Source of the DNA: Eleusine coracana subsp. coracana
Taxonomy: Eukaryota; Streptophyta; Magnoliopsida; Poales; Poaceae
Length of the DNA: 64,000 nt
Reading direction: 5' to 3'
Assembly: GCA_032690845.1 (NCBI GenBank)
Contig: CM064433.1
Coordinates: 37,322,658-37,386,657 of the forward strand
Shown piece by piece: positions 48,315 to 59,733 of this stretch. Within the stretch, counting starts at the first letter, position 1. Each line of letters starts with the position of its first letter. A program made the translations under genes and the position numbers. A model generated the notes under the pieces. That model saw only the letters and a program-made list of their open reading frames with translations. It was not told the DNA's origin and did no database searches.

Positions 48315-49283
48315 AAACGAACAAGAACAAACCCGCGCGCGAGCCGGGACGGCGGTGCAGACGACGTCACTGTCCGTGCATCTCTGACCGTCCGTGCCAC
48401 GGGACACGGAAGCCGCTGACATGCAGGACGGACGGTGCAGCTAGCTAGCAAACACGGTAAACAAATAGCCCAGCCCTAGCGCCACTGCCAGGAGCGCTCA
48501 ACAGTCACCGCTGCTTGGTCCCCTCCCTCCTCCTCCTCCGGTGACCACGACGGCAGCGAGACCTCCTCCTCCTCCTCTGGTGACCACGACGGTAGCGAGA
48601 AGGAGCGGGGATCCATCCTCTTTTTAATATAGTAGTTTAAATAGATTTTGTTAGGTTCAATGTTTCTTCAATGATCCAGTCGAAGAGGACGGTGGCGTGA
48701 GTCGTCATCAAAATCATCGTCATGGAGCAATGGAGGACACAGTGTCTCGGCGATGATGGTGAGGCGAAGGTGCCATCATCGACGGAGAATAAGGTACTCT
48801 AGCCCTTACTTTGTCTTGTCATGGTTCATGGCCATGGTTGTGGGCTAGTGAGTGTTTGTTTTCCTATAACATCTAACTGAATGTTGATCGACTTTGTGTT
48901 CTCCCACGACAAATCTGATGAAGGAGACGACGATGAGTTCTTGATAAACTCGACAGCGCCAAGTTCATCGTATTTGAGTATGGAAGGTTAGCAGTCTATC
49001 TCTCTTTTGCGAAAGGGATTGATTTCAATTCTCCCTTGTCAAAGACGCGGATGTTGGTGGTGGATGGTGAGATGGCCGTGTTCGTTCAGATCAGAATTCT
49101 TATGTGTGGCATATCCATCTGGGATGACGATCCTAGATGGTAGAATTTATGGTGTTTTCAAGGTTTCTTGTCTTCCATCAATGAAGTTGGAATTGCTTGG
49201 GTTGCTTTTGTAATCAGGGAATGTAATATGCTTTAATATCAATGAAATTTTCCTTTCAAAAAAAAAAAAAAACGAACAAACCC
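48315..49283 (+). mobile_element. Retroposon-like insertion with poly(A) tail and 10-bp direct repeats
   Basis: A run of 15 A (49258-49272) ends a block of about 930 bp. A 10-bp sequence GAACAAACCC occurs at 48325-48334 and again right after the tail at 49274-49283. AAACGAACAA at 48315-48324 also matches 49270-49279, so the exact duplication is ambiguous. The sequence before the tail (AATATGCTTTAATATCAATG) resembles an mRNA or LINE 3' end. The 5' part has a duplicated GGTGACCACGACGG(C/T)AGCGAGA block. No reverse transcriptase is present, so it is either a 5'-truncated LINE or a retroposed transcript. Confidence 0.55.
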
Positions 49284-52140
49284 AGTTTTTCATTTTGATG
49301 GCCAACGCCCGGCATGAAGACAAATGATTGGGCTAATTATTTTGCTGGGCTGTCACATGTAGCCGATGCCCAACGTGCTTACAGATTATTGGGCTCGTTA
49401 TGATTGGGCTTGTATGAACAAACCTCCTCATGTATTTTTGTGTGTGTGTGTTGGAGGGGGGAGGGAGGGTTATTGACTTATTGCATTTACATCATCGTCC
49501 TATCAGATGGCAAGTAGACTGTCAAGGGAGCATCCTGAAGGGATATTTGTTGGCCTTTATAATCATGATGATGCTTACTACTAGAAAGGTACACTAAAGG
49601 ACTGAAATATACATATCCATTTTATACAAAGAAAAGTTCTGCACAAATCTTTCAATTACATTAGGGCCTTTTTAAAAAAAAATGAGAATATGTATATTAA
49701 TATTCTAGTCACTACATCGATGAATGTTTGTAACTGTTCAAACTTACAGAACATGAAAAAAACAAACAAGCGACATAATCCAGTTACATTTGGGCCTTGA
49801 AAATATCTTTCTCATTTTCGTAATCATGTTAAGTAAAGATCAAACAAAGTTGTTCTCCATGCTAAGGCATCGTGCATTTCAAAACTGTTTTTTTTTTTAC
49901 CCTTATCTACTTATATCCTGACGATGGATTGCTGTTCCTTGCTACCGAGTCAACTTTGATGTGAAGGAGCGCTGATGAGTCATCAACAGAGACACTTTAT
50001 GTTCACTTAAGAAGAACCAATGGATTAGGCCAAGTGCATGCATACTTGCATCTAATAGTTTACTTACAACAAAATATTTTGCTCCATCGCTAAGTTTTCA
50101 TATCATACTATGTGTTTGTGTCAACCTGAGCAGGGAGATCTGAGGTAAGAAGATCATGCAAGCAGATCGATGCACACAGTAGTGACTTGGGGACCTACAT
50201 TCCTCTTGTTCATGCATCCATATGATTTGATTCTGGAAATTCCGTAGCCGATTAAATAGTGCACTGACTTAGAATGTACGCTACTGATCGAGCATACTTA
50301 CGCTTCCTTTCACAAGCAGCCCCCCCCCCCCCTAGGTTTCTTATGAAATTGATACGACGACCAATGTTTGTACATAATTTGTATGTTAATGAATAGTTGT
50401 AATAATCTTCAGACATTAAATAGGTTATCTTTCTGTGTATACCAGTTTGCACCTGTGGAATCAATAGATATGATGAGACATCATCTGTGAAACAATTTCA
50501 GAAAACCCACATTTGAATTTGTTTGGTCTGTGTAGCAAAGACATTTTTCAAACTAACTTTAGGAGACCTCCAAAAAGATCCTTAGGAACTTGAACATTGC
50601 AACATACAAAGCATATCTTTCTAGAGCTTTGAGTCATGTGGAATTGGTGGTCCTTGACAACATACCATCCGTGAGAAAGCCAGTTGAGTTTATTTTAGTT
50701 TCAGCAAGTGGATTACCTCCTGCGCGTGGCTGGGTCCTAGGCATGGTTCTCATAGCTGTGACTGCACTTTGGCACTTTGCAAGTTGCAGCCCCATCTGAT
50801 CCGGCGAACATGGGAGCTTTTCATATATAACTGATTTGCTTGTCAACTACCTTGCATGGGACTACCATGCTCAAACATGAGCCCACTCACACATGGGACC
50901 CTTCGGAACTGTTTCCTGTAAATTTGGTCCTATTCTGTTCTAGATTGTTTTCCATGTGAAATTTGCTAACGGATTGGGAAATCAACCAACATTTAAGCTG
51001 GGACTCTTTGCCATTTTGTTTGGAAACATTCATGATCCATCCAAATCCCTGCCAATTTTATAATACTGGACAATATCTTTCTCAAGCATGCAAGTTGTGG
51101 CAAATTAATATATGTTATTATGATTCTGGGCAGGATTTGTTCCGAGGTTGATGTTTCCAAAGATACGTTTGAAGAATAATATGAAGAAAAACAAAACAGT
51201 TATTCTTTTAGGACAGACGGCAACGGCATACTTATTAGAAGAGTAAGTAACGGTAAATGTCTTGGATGGATTACTACTAGCTAGGTCTCAAGTGGGTTGA
51301 CCTTGCATAAGAGAAAATGGCACAAAGTTTGTTTCGTCTGAAAAGGCTGCAGCACAAGCAACCAGAAGCACTATGGGTTGTTTCTTTGGCTATATAAATT
51401 CCTTTAGTTAGTTCTTTTTGAAACTTTTAAGAAAATTACTATTATTGGCAATAGAGTAACTTAATACTACAACTTTTTAAAGTTCAATTCCAGAAAACCA
51501 TGGCTATTTAATTTGCAACTATATTACACAAAACTACAATTTGCTTACCAGACTTGTCAAGAGCGTAACTCGGCAGCACTCCTCCTCGATCCACTGGAAT
51601 TTTAACAATAACTTCAAGAACTCGATGGACACATGACGTAAGATTTAGACAGATTTGGACCTTCTAGAGAATAATAACCTTATGTCATGTATAAGATGTG
51701 TTGTATTGATGATGTTTCGCACGAGGGCTAGGATTCTCGGTGTGAATTCTTGTTCTCGTCTAAAGACCCCTATCCTCCTTATATATATCTGATGGACAGG
51801 GTTCCATAGAAGGTTTCCTAGTCGGTTATAACAATATTAACTTCTATCTTTAACAATAACTTGACACCTACTCTAACCAATCATCCGAGTAATAATCTTC
51901 GAGGTCTCTATCTCCATCGTAACGCTATTGGACCCCGGCCTTCACGTCATACTTATACAAGTGATTGGATATCCGGGATACACATGCTCCACAAGACTCA
52001 CCGATAATCCACATACTCTATTTTTTTGAAATATGTAGCTTACGGATGGGGCAAGGTCAAAAGGTTGTTCTTTTGCGTTACAAAGAATTCAATAGGTATA
52101 GTTTCCTAAAATAAAATCATAGTTTCGTATAACTCTAGCT
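49284..52140. other. Intergenic, no gene supported
   Basis: No recognisable gene. A 13-C run lies at 50320-50332. About 51550-52020 has the look of degraded transposon sequence, but no ends or coding motifs can be shown. Confidence 0.45.
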
Positions 52141-52143
52141 ATA

Positions 52144-52448
52144 TTAGGTCTTGTTTGGATCGACTGGAATTTTAAGAATCCAGATTTTAAAATCCGTGAG
52201 GTCTCCAAATAGATAGATTTTTTTTTTGGATTCTAAAATCTAAAATCTAGATTTTAAGAATCTCATAATCTGGTTATACCTAGCTAAAAACAGATTTTAT
52301 ATGCCAAAAGACACACTGTCCTTCAGATTTTAAAACTCTTATTGTTATCCAAACACTATCAGCCAGATTTTATTTAGAATCTAGATTTTAAAATCTTAAA
52401 ATAAAAATCAGATTTTAAGAATCTAAACTGGATCCAAACAGGGTCTTA
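52144..52448. mobile_element. Tourist MITE, 299 bp, TTA duplication
   Basis: The element is 52147-52445. Left GGTCTTGTTTGGATC and right GATCCAAACAGGGTC are inverted repeats with two mismatches, and TTA flanks both sides (52144-52146 and 52446-52448), as in PIF/Harbinger. The interior is a near-palindrome built from repeats of AATCTAGATTTTAAAATC. Confidence 0.9.
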
Positions 52449-53640
52449 GTCAGGCTTTTCAAAAATTTACTTGCTTTGTTTAGACCCTCCAGTAATTAGC
52501 TTTTTAGTCATTTGTATGGTGTGTAGATCACACTTTACTGTTACGCACATGCTTTATATAGTTCAGTACTAGTAGTCGAGAAGAATCTCCATTTTTGATC
52601 AAATAAAAAATTCACTCCGTCCTTATTTTTGCAATTACGTTGTTGGGTTTTCCGGGTTGTAGTTCTGATGCTGCTACATTAGGAACGTTGCAGCTAAAAA
52701 TAATAAGTTAAGCAACTTCTATTGTATAAGTATAAAATTGCAAGGGCGATTCTCTTCCGATGGTGAGATAATACTCACAAAGAAAACATATTGATTTTTT
52801 TTAATCTTGGAATTTTGTATACATTTGAAATGAAACCCACATGCATATGAGATTATTTAGGTAGCTTTATAAAAGTTGCAACATTGTTTCTAGCAGATTC
52901 ACGTGATTTTTTTTATTAGATTTGCTAGTTTTGAGTTAACTGAAATTTTGCATTTGTTTCAGTCTGATTTTTGAAACAATAAAAATGTAATGCTAGAACA
53001 ATTAGTTCTTAGATGGAACATTTTTGTTTTTTTAAAAAACAATTTTTTTTGCCACAAAGTGAGTGAAAATTTTGAGCACTTAGATCAATATCCAATGATT
53101 AGAAAAATGCCTGAAACATTAGCTTTCAGTACAAACCTTTACTATTTAATTCGTGCTTTTTAAAAAATGCCTAAAAGTACTGGCCGTCGCTTGCTTTCTA
53201 TAGTTTATTAGTATGGGCAGTGGCTATACTGAAATTTTGTAAAAATATATCTTTCAAATGAATATTATTTAAAATGGATTTAAATATGATTAAATTGTAA
53301 AAATCAAGTAAGGACGAATTTACACAAAATTTCAAGGTCAAAACTATCACTAACTATAGCATCTTAGTTCCCACTTCCCAGTCAAACGGTCACAGTAGTC
53401 TTGTCACCCCTGAACAACACGTTGAACATCCTATTTATATGTAGCACCTCTCTCTCTCTCTCTCGGATGGTTCTCAATTTCAGAGTACAATTTAATGGCA
53501 GTGGCAGTGTGATCATGGCACACGCTCCCACGATGCTGAGCATAGTTTAGTCGCACCAGTACATCTTCCACTTGGGCGAAGACGAGGATGCGGATGCTCC
53601 TCCTGTGGCCTCGCCATGTGCTTCCCCCTCCTCGGTATCT
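52449..53640. other. Intergenic, AT-rich, no gene supported
   Basis: No recognisable coding sequence or element end. A shorter CT repeat lies at about 53448-53464. Confidence 0.45.
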
Positions 53641-53659
53641 ACATGCCATTATGCAAACA

Positions 53660-53661
<2 letters not shown>

Positions 53662-53690
<29 letters not shown>
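53662..53690. repeat. (CT)n microsatellite in the BRO1 gene promoter
   Basis: About 14 CT units. It lies roughly 90 bp upstream of the likely TATA box of the BRO1-domain gene. CT/GA tracts near plant transcription starts can bind GAGA-binding (BBR/BPC) proteins, so a regulatory role is possible but not shown. Confidence 0.85.
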
Positions 53691-53693
<3 letters not shown>

Positions 53694-53777
53694 CGGATCA
53701 TCTGAACAGAGCCGGTCCATTGCCTCCATTTGCTTCTCCTCGTAACTCATCTCTCACTTTACCCTTCCGTCTCGCAA

Positions 53778-53880
53778 CTATAAAGCCGGGGTTCTGCGAC
53801 GGGTGACCTTTTTGTATCGATGTGCAGGGTCAACTTCTTCTTCAGGTCCCTTGGCTGCAACAACCGTCTTGGCTGACATT
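53778..53880 (+). promoter_or_regulatory. Probable TATA box and first leader exon of the BRO1-domain gene
   Basis: CTATAAAGCC near 53779 is a TATA-like element at a sensible distance from a leader that ends in ATT followed by GTAAGTTTGG (donor at 53881). An acceptor, CTACACAG at 54130, lies 11 bp before the ATG at 54142. A 5' UTR intron of about 250 bp is therefore inferred. Confidence 0.5.
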
Positions 53881-53971
53881 GTAAGTTTGGGGAGAAATGA
53901 ATGGGTGATTAATGTTCTCTTCATGGTTCTTTGATGCCGCCTTTCTGCTGATGTTAGCTGTTTTTTGTCGA

Positions 53972-54019
53972 GTTGAGCTGCTGTGCTGCCCTTTGTCTAA
54001 AAAAAAAGTTGAGCTACTG
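53972..54019. repeat. Micro-insertion D: 24 nt with A9 end, flanked by 12-bp direct repeats
   Basis: GTTGAGCTGCTG (53972-53983) and GTTGAGCTACTG (54008-54019) differ at one base. The insert ends CCCTTTGTCT followed by nine A. It sits in the inferred 5' UTR intron of the BRO1-domain gene. Confidence 0.65.
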
Positions 54020-54141
54020 CATTTCAGACAGTGTAGGCAGAGATCCACTGAAACCGTTGCATTCTGACCCGGAGTTCCGTGGTTTCAGTGCATTGATCTG
54101 GTTACTCTTCTGCATTTTACTGCTACACAGAAATTTGCAAG

Positions 54142-56623
54142 ATGGGGTGTGGCCCATCGGTCCCCAAGAAGTACAGCATAGGCCGGAAGGGGCGAAAGCG
54201 TCGGAGCATCATACAGGAGGTTGCCGTGTTCGTGCCAACTGTCTGCATCCCGGTGGCCTCCGATGTTGTCCATCCACTCAGGGGGCTGGTTTCCAAGGAT
54301 CTCGTCGACCGCCTCTCTAAGCTTCGCGCTCATGTCGTCGCACTGGCTGAAGAAATCTGTATGTTGATGACTAATTCCATCTTTTTTCCCCTGTTACTGA
54401 TTGCGTGCATATCATTTGACTTTGCGAGACTACTGTTAATGGTTCTGTTTCATTCTGTTAAAACTGGTGATGCCCTGTGCAGATTACAGGGATGTATCAG
54501 CTGTTTCAGAACTGCAACACGCGCTACAGGAGTACTTGCCAGTTGTTCTTGGTCTAACAACAAAAGGTATTCACTCTTATTCGCTTTTCTGTAATTCACC
54601 TGGTTATCTAAAGGTTTACAGTGAATATTGTTCCTGCTTTCATCAGAGAGCCGTTTTGAATCGTCGGTACAATTTAGATGGAAGACCTTGGATGATGACA
54701 AGGTGAGAGTGTAGTACTTAGACTTATTCTAATTCCAGTTATCTGGATGCCTGTAGCCCTTTTACTGATTGATTTGTAAGAGGCTGTCGTTCATCAGGAG
54801 TGTTGTTTGGGGAGCGCATGGTATGAAGTTCTGTCAGTTGTGCACATGATGGCTATGCTTGCATTGTTTGAGGCCAACTTGATCCTTATTCCCAAGAACG
54901 GTCAAGCTGGAGGTGAAAGGAAGGTATCAGAAGGTCTGTTCTTTTTGCAGTAGATGTCCATAAATCTTTCTTTCTGTTACTATAGTATTGCTGTGATTTG
55001 GAGGAAACTTTCATGGGGGCCTCAATGGCAGAAAATAGTTTTGATTAATAGTATCTCCTTTTTAATTATCAGAGCAAATGTATAGTATTTTGATAATTGT
55101 AAGTACAGGTGCAAATTAGGGACTTGATCCAAATTGCGATGATAAACCTTTTGCAGATGCAAAGAAGGACGTTGTCGATTCGTTGCTCAGGGCATCGGGA
55201 TGCTTAGACTATTCCGTTCATCGAATACTTGTTCAGATACCTGCACAAGTCAAGTATGCCATCAACCTAAAATTTAAAATAGCTCGAGAAGTTATCACCT
55301 CTGAAAGGTTTCTTTAAGCAAATACTTACTTCACCTTCCGTTTTCAATTACAGGAAGAGCTTTCCTAGTTTCTTGCAGGAAGGTATGCTCGAGGCCATTT
55401 CAATTCAGGCACTGGCTCAGGTAACTACACCTTTTATCCCTGTTATGAAGCCTAATCTAAATGTTATGAAGCCTAATTGGTAATAGCCTTGTTCTGTCTC
55501 TACTACAAATACAGTGTGTAGAAATACAGCTTGGTCTGGCTTCTGAGTGTGAAAAGGCAACACTGTCAGTGAAAAGAAGGCTAGCCTGTGAGCAAGTCAG
55601 CTATTTTTCCCAGGTCAGTATTCTATGAATAAGCTAATGTTTCAGTCTACATTTTCATCAGCATGTTTGACCATGTCTCAGGGTGTTAGTTCTTATCCTC
55701 ACTGCATCAAAAAAAAAAAAAAGTTCTTATCCTCACTGTTATGGCAGGCTCACTATTGCCTGTCTGGATGTGACACAAGCGATTCCTATGGAAAGAAGCT
55801 TCTCCTGTTCCTGAAATGGAAATGCATGGAGGCTAAGGTTGCCTGATGACACAACCAATTACTGAACAGAGCCAAATAACTTATTTCTGATATTAACATG
55901 ATATTAAATCTTGTCATCAGGCAGTAGCATATTATTACCATGGTCTCGTGCTCGACAAGGGCGGTGAAGTAGCCAATCACATCAGCGCAGTCTGTTGCCT
56001 CTCTGCAGCTGATGACCTACTTTCAGAAAGCAAGAGAGCTTGCTTAAGTTTCTGCTTGGCAAATCCAGTCACAAGGTTTGATACTATTCCAAGCCACTAG
56101 CAATTAGCTTATTTCAGTCAAACTGTAAGCTTTGACGATATATATTATTTAATCAATTGTATGCAGGGTACCGCCTCCTTGGGGTGTCATGAAGAATATG
56201 CACAAGAAAATTCCAGATGTCGCGTACAAAAAGTTCCAAGTGTACGGGCATCTGTTTGAACAGAACAAGAATAGGTAATCCCCATATCCTAGGAGTAACT
56301 CTTAAGGCTCAATTGACAAACTGCACATCTGAAAGTTTATTGATGGTAGATGCTTCTGTAGCACAAAAACGACAAACATCTTCAGATTATACACGAACAT
56401 CCATAATTACGTTTGGTTTTACTCTAGTTACGATTTGTTACTTCTGTGGTGCAGCGCACTTCAATCAATACCTGATCTACCGGAGTTTGCGCTGTCGCTG
56501 AGACCAGAAGGGTATGAGTTGCCAAGTACTGATTCAATCTGGGAGAATGTCAATTGCCAACCTCAAATTCAGAGCCTCAAAGAGCATCTAAATGATGACG
56601 AAGATCAAGTAGATACTAAATGA
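54142..56623 (+). CDS. BRO1-domain protein (endosomal targeting BRO1-like)
   Basis: BRO1 domains are banana-shaped folds that bind ESCRT-III at endosomes; the plant single-domain members have poorly known roles. Exons: 54142-54358, 54483-54566, 54647-54702, 54798-54933, 55157-55253, 55354-55420, 55515-55613, 55748-55837, 55921-56075, 56167-56274, 56455-56623. All introns are GT-AG, joined frame 1278 bp and 425 aa. It starts MGCGPSVPKK: Gly2 and Cys3 form a strong N-myristoylation and palmitoylation signal, which fits membrane attachment. The core includes ECCLGSAWYEVLSVVHMMAMLALFEANLIL, ASGCLDYSVHRIL, the helical CEKATLSVKRRLACEQVSYF, and AVAYYYHGLVLDKG typical of the BRO1 fold. The C-terminus is acidic, and no CaaX box is present. 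It resembles Arabidopsis At1g73390-type proteins (from memory). No break is seen. Confidence 0.9.
55689..55738. repeat. Micro-insertion E: 18 nt with A14, flanked by perfect 16-bp direct repeats
   Basis: GTTCTTATCCTCACTG is present exactly at 55689-55704 and 55723-55738. Between them is only CATC followed by 14 A. It lies in intron 7 of the BRO1-domain gene, 10 bp before the acceptor of exon 8, so it also lengthens the polypyrimidine-poor intron end. This is the cleanest example of the group. Confidence 0.85.
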
Positions 56624-56639
56624 TAGTTCCACTTACAAA

Positions 56640-57125
56640 TGCTTCTTTCCACTGTACCGCAAAATGTAGCAGAAGTAGGTCTTGGATCTAGCATAAGCCA
56701 CCAGGAAAGAAGGGGCCACAATCTCTATCTGCATAACTGAAAGTATTTACCATCTAACAATATATCCTTCACGTGTAACAGAACCATAAATAATAGGAAA
56801 GAATAGAGTTTCTTGCTGCCATCTTCTCAAAGTGTGATTTTTCCAACTGAAGCACAGAGCATCAAGAGAAAAATCTACGGTACACATTTCCAGAACACAA
56901 TAATTGTCCCGTATCCTGAGTGTGCTCACTAATCATCTGCATTGAACTTGGAACTTGATCTGTAATATAAAATTTGGAAGATTAGTCTCATCTGTTTACT
57001 AATCACATGTTGTCAGACAAGGATATTTTCACTTCTTTTCGTAATATAGCCTGACGACTCTAAAAGGTTTAAAAAGCAACGGTAGGCTACTCTACAGGGG
57101 CAACCAAATAAAATTAATTTATTAA
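56640..57125. other. 3' flank of the BRO1-domain gene
   Basis: Presumed 3' UTR and spacer; no further gene or element end is seen. Confidence 0.4.
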
Positions 57126-57129
57126 AGAA

Positions 57130-57573
57130 TTTTATGGTACATATTACCATCAGTAATTACTAGTTGTAATTTTAATCCGATGGTCTAGATTGGTTTTCTC
57201 TCACCCCAAATACCACTAGTAATTTTAAATAGTAAACATTGTACCGGGGTATTTTCGGAAAAGAACTATATCACCGTAGCAGAGGCATCGGCGCTAGCGG
57301 GTTCGATTAGGAGCCGTGCCGTTTGTGCGTCAGGTTCCCAACACTAGGACACCGCGAGGCACTGCTCCGCAGGTTGCCACAAACCTGGGACGTTGAGTCG
57401 GCGGCACGATGTGGAATGGTTGATGGGGAACAACGACGGTGACACGGGAGGGTCTGTGAGGACGAGGCTACATTAGGATACATTGACTTGACAACGTGGA
57501 TAATTGAGCCAATTATATTACCATCCCAAGAATTACAACCAGTAATTTATTAGAAGTAATATGCACCGTAAAG
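57130..57573. mobile_element. MITE-like foldback of about 445 bp with GC-rich core
   Basis: The left arm TTTATGGTACATATTACC...AATTACTAGTTGTAATT and the right arm (reverse complement CTTTACGGTGCATATTAC...AATTACTGGTTGTAATT) pair over about 45 bp with mismatches. The core (57245-57470) is GC-rich and non-coding as far as I can see. I could not find a target duplication. Confidence 0.65.
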
Positions 57574-57881
57574 TTGCTCAATTTATTTCTCTTTAGATAT
57601 AATACCAATTGGAGGAAGAAATGGCCAGAGAAGCACCATTTATTCTTTGAAAGAATCAAAATTAAAGTAAGTATTATTCAAAAAGAAAAGTAAATGCAGA
57701 ATTCAAACATTTTGACTCCAAGACGATGACACACGGTTTTGTTGCTTCTGTGGAAAATTTTGTTTGGTATCGTCCAATATGTTTACTTGACTGGTGTTTT
57801 GGAACCACTATTTCCACCCAGAAGTTAATAAAGGTGCTTCGAGGTCCAAAGGCCTAAAAGAACACTCCAGAATCCAAAGAA

Positions 57882-57910
57882 CTAGTAAGGTAACCTGCGC
57901 ATTTGCGCGG
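57882..57910 (-). mobile_element. Helitron-like 3' terminus on the minus strand
   Basis: Read on the minus strand, a GC-rich hairpin (57910-57894, CCGCGCA pairing with TGCGCAGG) is followed after 8 nt (TTACCTTA) by CTAG (57885-57882) and then T. This is the Helitron 3' pattern, with the body extending to higher coordinates. The 5' end was not located, and no Rep/helicase frame is visible in the following 4 kb. Confidence 0.5.
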
Positions 57911-58168
57911 CTAGATTGATATGTGTATATTATTACTTTTAAATGGATCTAACTGTATTAACTTGATTTTTTCCATTCTATATTACTACTTTTAAAATGG
58001 ATATGACTGTATAACCTCAGTTCGTCCATTCGCATGACACCTTTTTGACTAATTATGAATTTGTGATAACCCTTTTCTATTTGCTGGTTGTATAGTTGTG
58101 TTGCCCAGACTATCTATTACTTATGATTGATGACCTGACACATTGCTTCTCTCTCCGAGTATGTGGAA

Positions 58169-58338
58169 TTGCATTGCAGGACCTGTTTTTAACTCTAATG
58201 TTAAGAATGAACATGTTTTCCAAATCTTTGCAGGAATGGACCTGTTTTCCCCAAATGACCCCACTTATATTCTTGCAAAGATTTGAAAAACAGATCTATT
58301 CTTAACATTGGAGTTAAAAACAGATCCTGCAATGCAAC
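58169..58338. repeat. Long imperfect hairpin, arms of about 68 bp
   Basis: 58169-58236 pairs with 58270-58338, with about eight mismatches and a loop of roughly 30 nt. Paired blocks include TTGCATTGCAGGA, CTGTTTTTAACTC, AATGTTAAGAAT and CAAATCTTTGCA. It could be a small foldback element or a young hairpin RNA locus. No TA or TTA duplication is obvious. Confidence 0.8.
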
Positions 58339-59207
58339 TGCCCCTTATTATATCATCGCAAATCGTTCAAACAAAACCGGGTGTCAAACTGTCAATGTTG
58401 CTTATAGCAATGTCTTATCTTATTACTGTCAAAATGTTAGGTGTACCCCAATGACATAGGTTTGTTAAAGAATGGATCACAAATGACAGCACATTTTCCT
58501 TCAGCCATAGCTCAACCAAACACACTCTAAGTTTGTGCTTCTTTTTTCATATTGTTCAAGTGTTTTGTACTAATTGACACCGGAATATATGTTTGGCTAC
58601 TAAGTAAGTAGTATTACACCTGAAAGTACTTTTTTAAACAGCCCTATTCTTTTCCTCATCTTTAAGTATGTTATATAAGTGGCAGTTCTGATACTTCTTT
58701 TTGTATCAAGTGTTGCTTGCAAACATAGGAATAAATAAACTTAGAGTTTATTTCTTGTTGAAGTGAAAATTTAATTGGTATATGCCTCTTCCGCATGCTA
58801 ACGAAAGGATTCCTAGATATATTACTTTTCTAACAGTTTTTAGTTGTGGAACTTCGGGCCCTCTAACAAAATTTAGTAGCAGGATTTTGCAGACACGATG
58901 ATGCATCAATTAACATCTCCTAAAAACTTCCCCTACAACCAAAATTATCGAGGTTTAGATAAAAATGTCTTCTATAATACTGCAAAACCTCTTTCTGAAT
59001 ATTTTGGTCTCCCCAAAATTCTCTCATTTGCAGCTATAAACAGGGGAAGAATTGGGATGCAAATTTATGGTTCTCTCTTCGAGATGCTATAAAACCCGGT
59101 CATGAACAACCACCAAATCCCATCTTGGAAACAATACATATTGACCAAAAGTTATTTCAATCGTTTATTGTAGTTTTAGCAATATCAATATACTTTTTAT
59201 TCAATAC

Positions 59208-59380
59208 TCCTTCCGTCCTACCAAGATTTTATTTATGGATTTGGTCAAATCTATCTTTGGCCATTAATTTTACAAATTCAATCAACTTCAAGAGCATTTA
59301 AATTATTTTTACGAATTTTATCAAAATCATTATACTCAAAGATAGATATGATCAAATCAAGAAACGAAGTCTTTATAGGT
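59208..59380. mobile_element. Decayed Stowaway-like MITE
   Basis: A left end CTCCTTCCGTCCTACCAAGA follows TA. The right part contains GAAACGAAGTCTTTATAGG but no clear complementary terminus. The interior pair GGTCAAATCTATCTTTG / CAAAGATAGATATGATCAAAT is inverted, as in a Stowaway element. Confidence 0.5.
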
Positions 59381-59733
59381 TACCTTGTTCTCAGCTAAGA
59401 GTATTGGACTTGGGAACTAATCAGTTCGGCTCGTTAGATCCCTTCTGGTTGATTCATTTTTTCTCTTTTAGCACGGGTCTTGCCGTTGGCGTTGTCGCGA
59501 GGAGCGGTCACAATTTCGGCTATTGTGGTACTGCTGACGCCACGGAAGCAAGCCACTTTCTATATGAGTGGTGCACAAATTGTGAGTGCCAGCCAAACCA
59601 TGTCGGCAAATTCAAGTCATCATGGTATTCTCGGAACTGAGATCTGCATTCTTCTATTGTATTGACAACCCGCCATGCTGTGGACCTGACCATTGTCTTC
59701 TCGTCAAAGCTCGAATACACTCTTCCATGTGCC

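Noticed and set aside
51550..52020. Possible LTR or other retrotransposon piece
   Set aside because: It feels repetitive from style, but no TG..CA ends, primer-binding site or coding motif could be shown.
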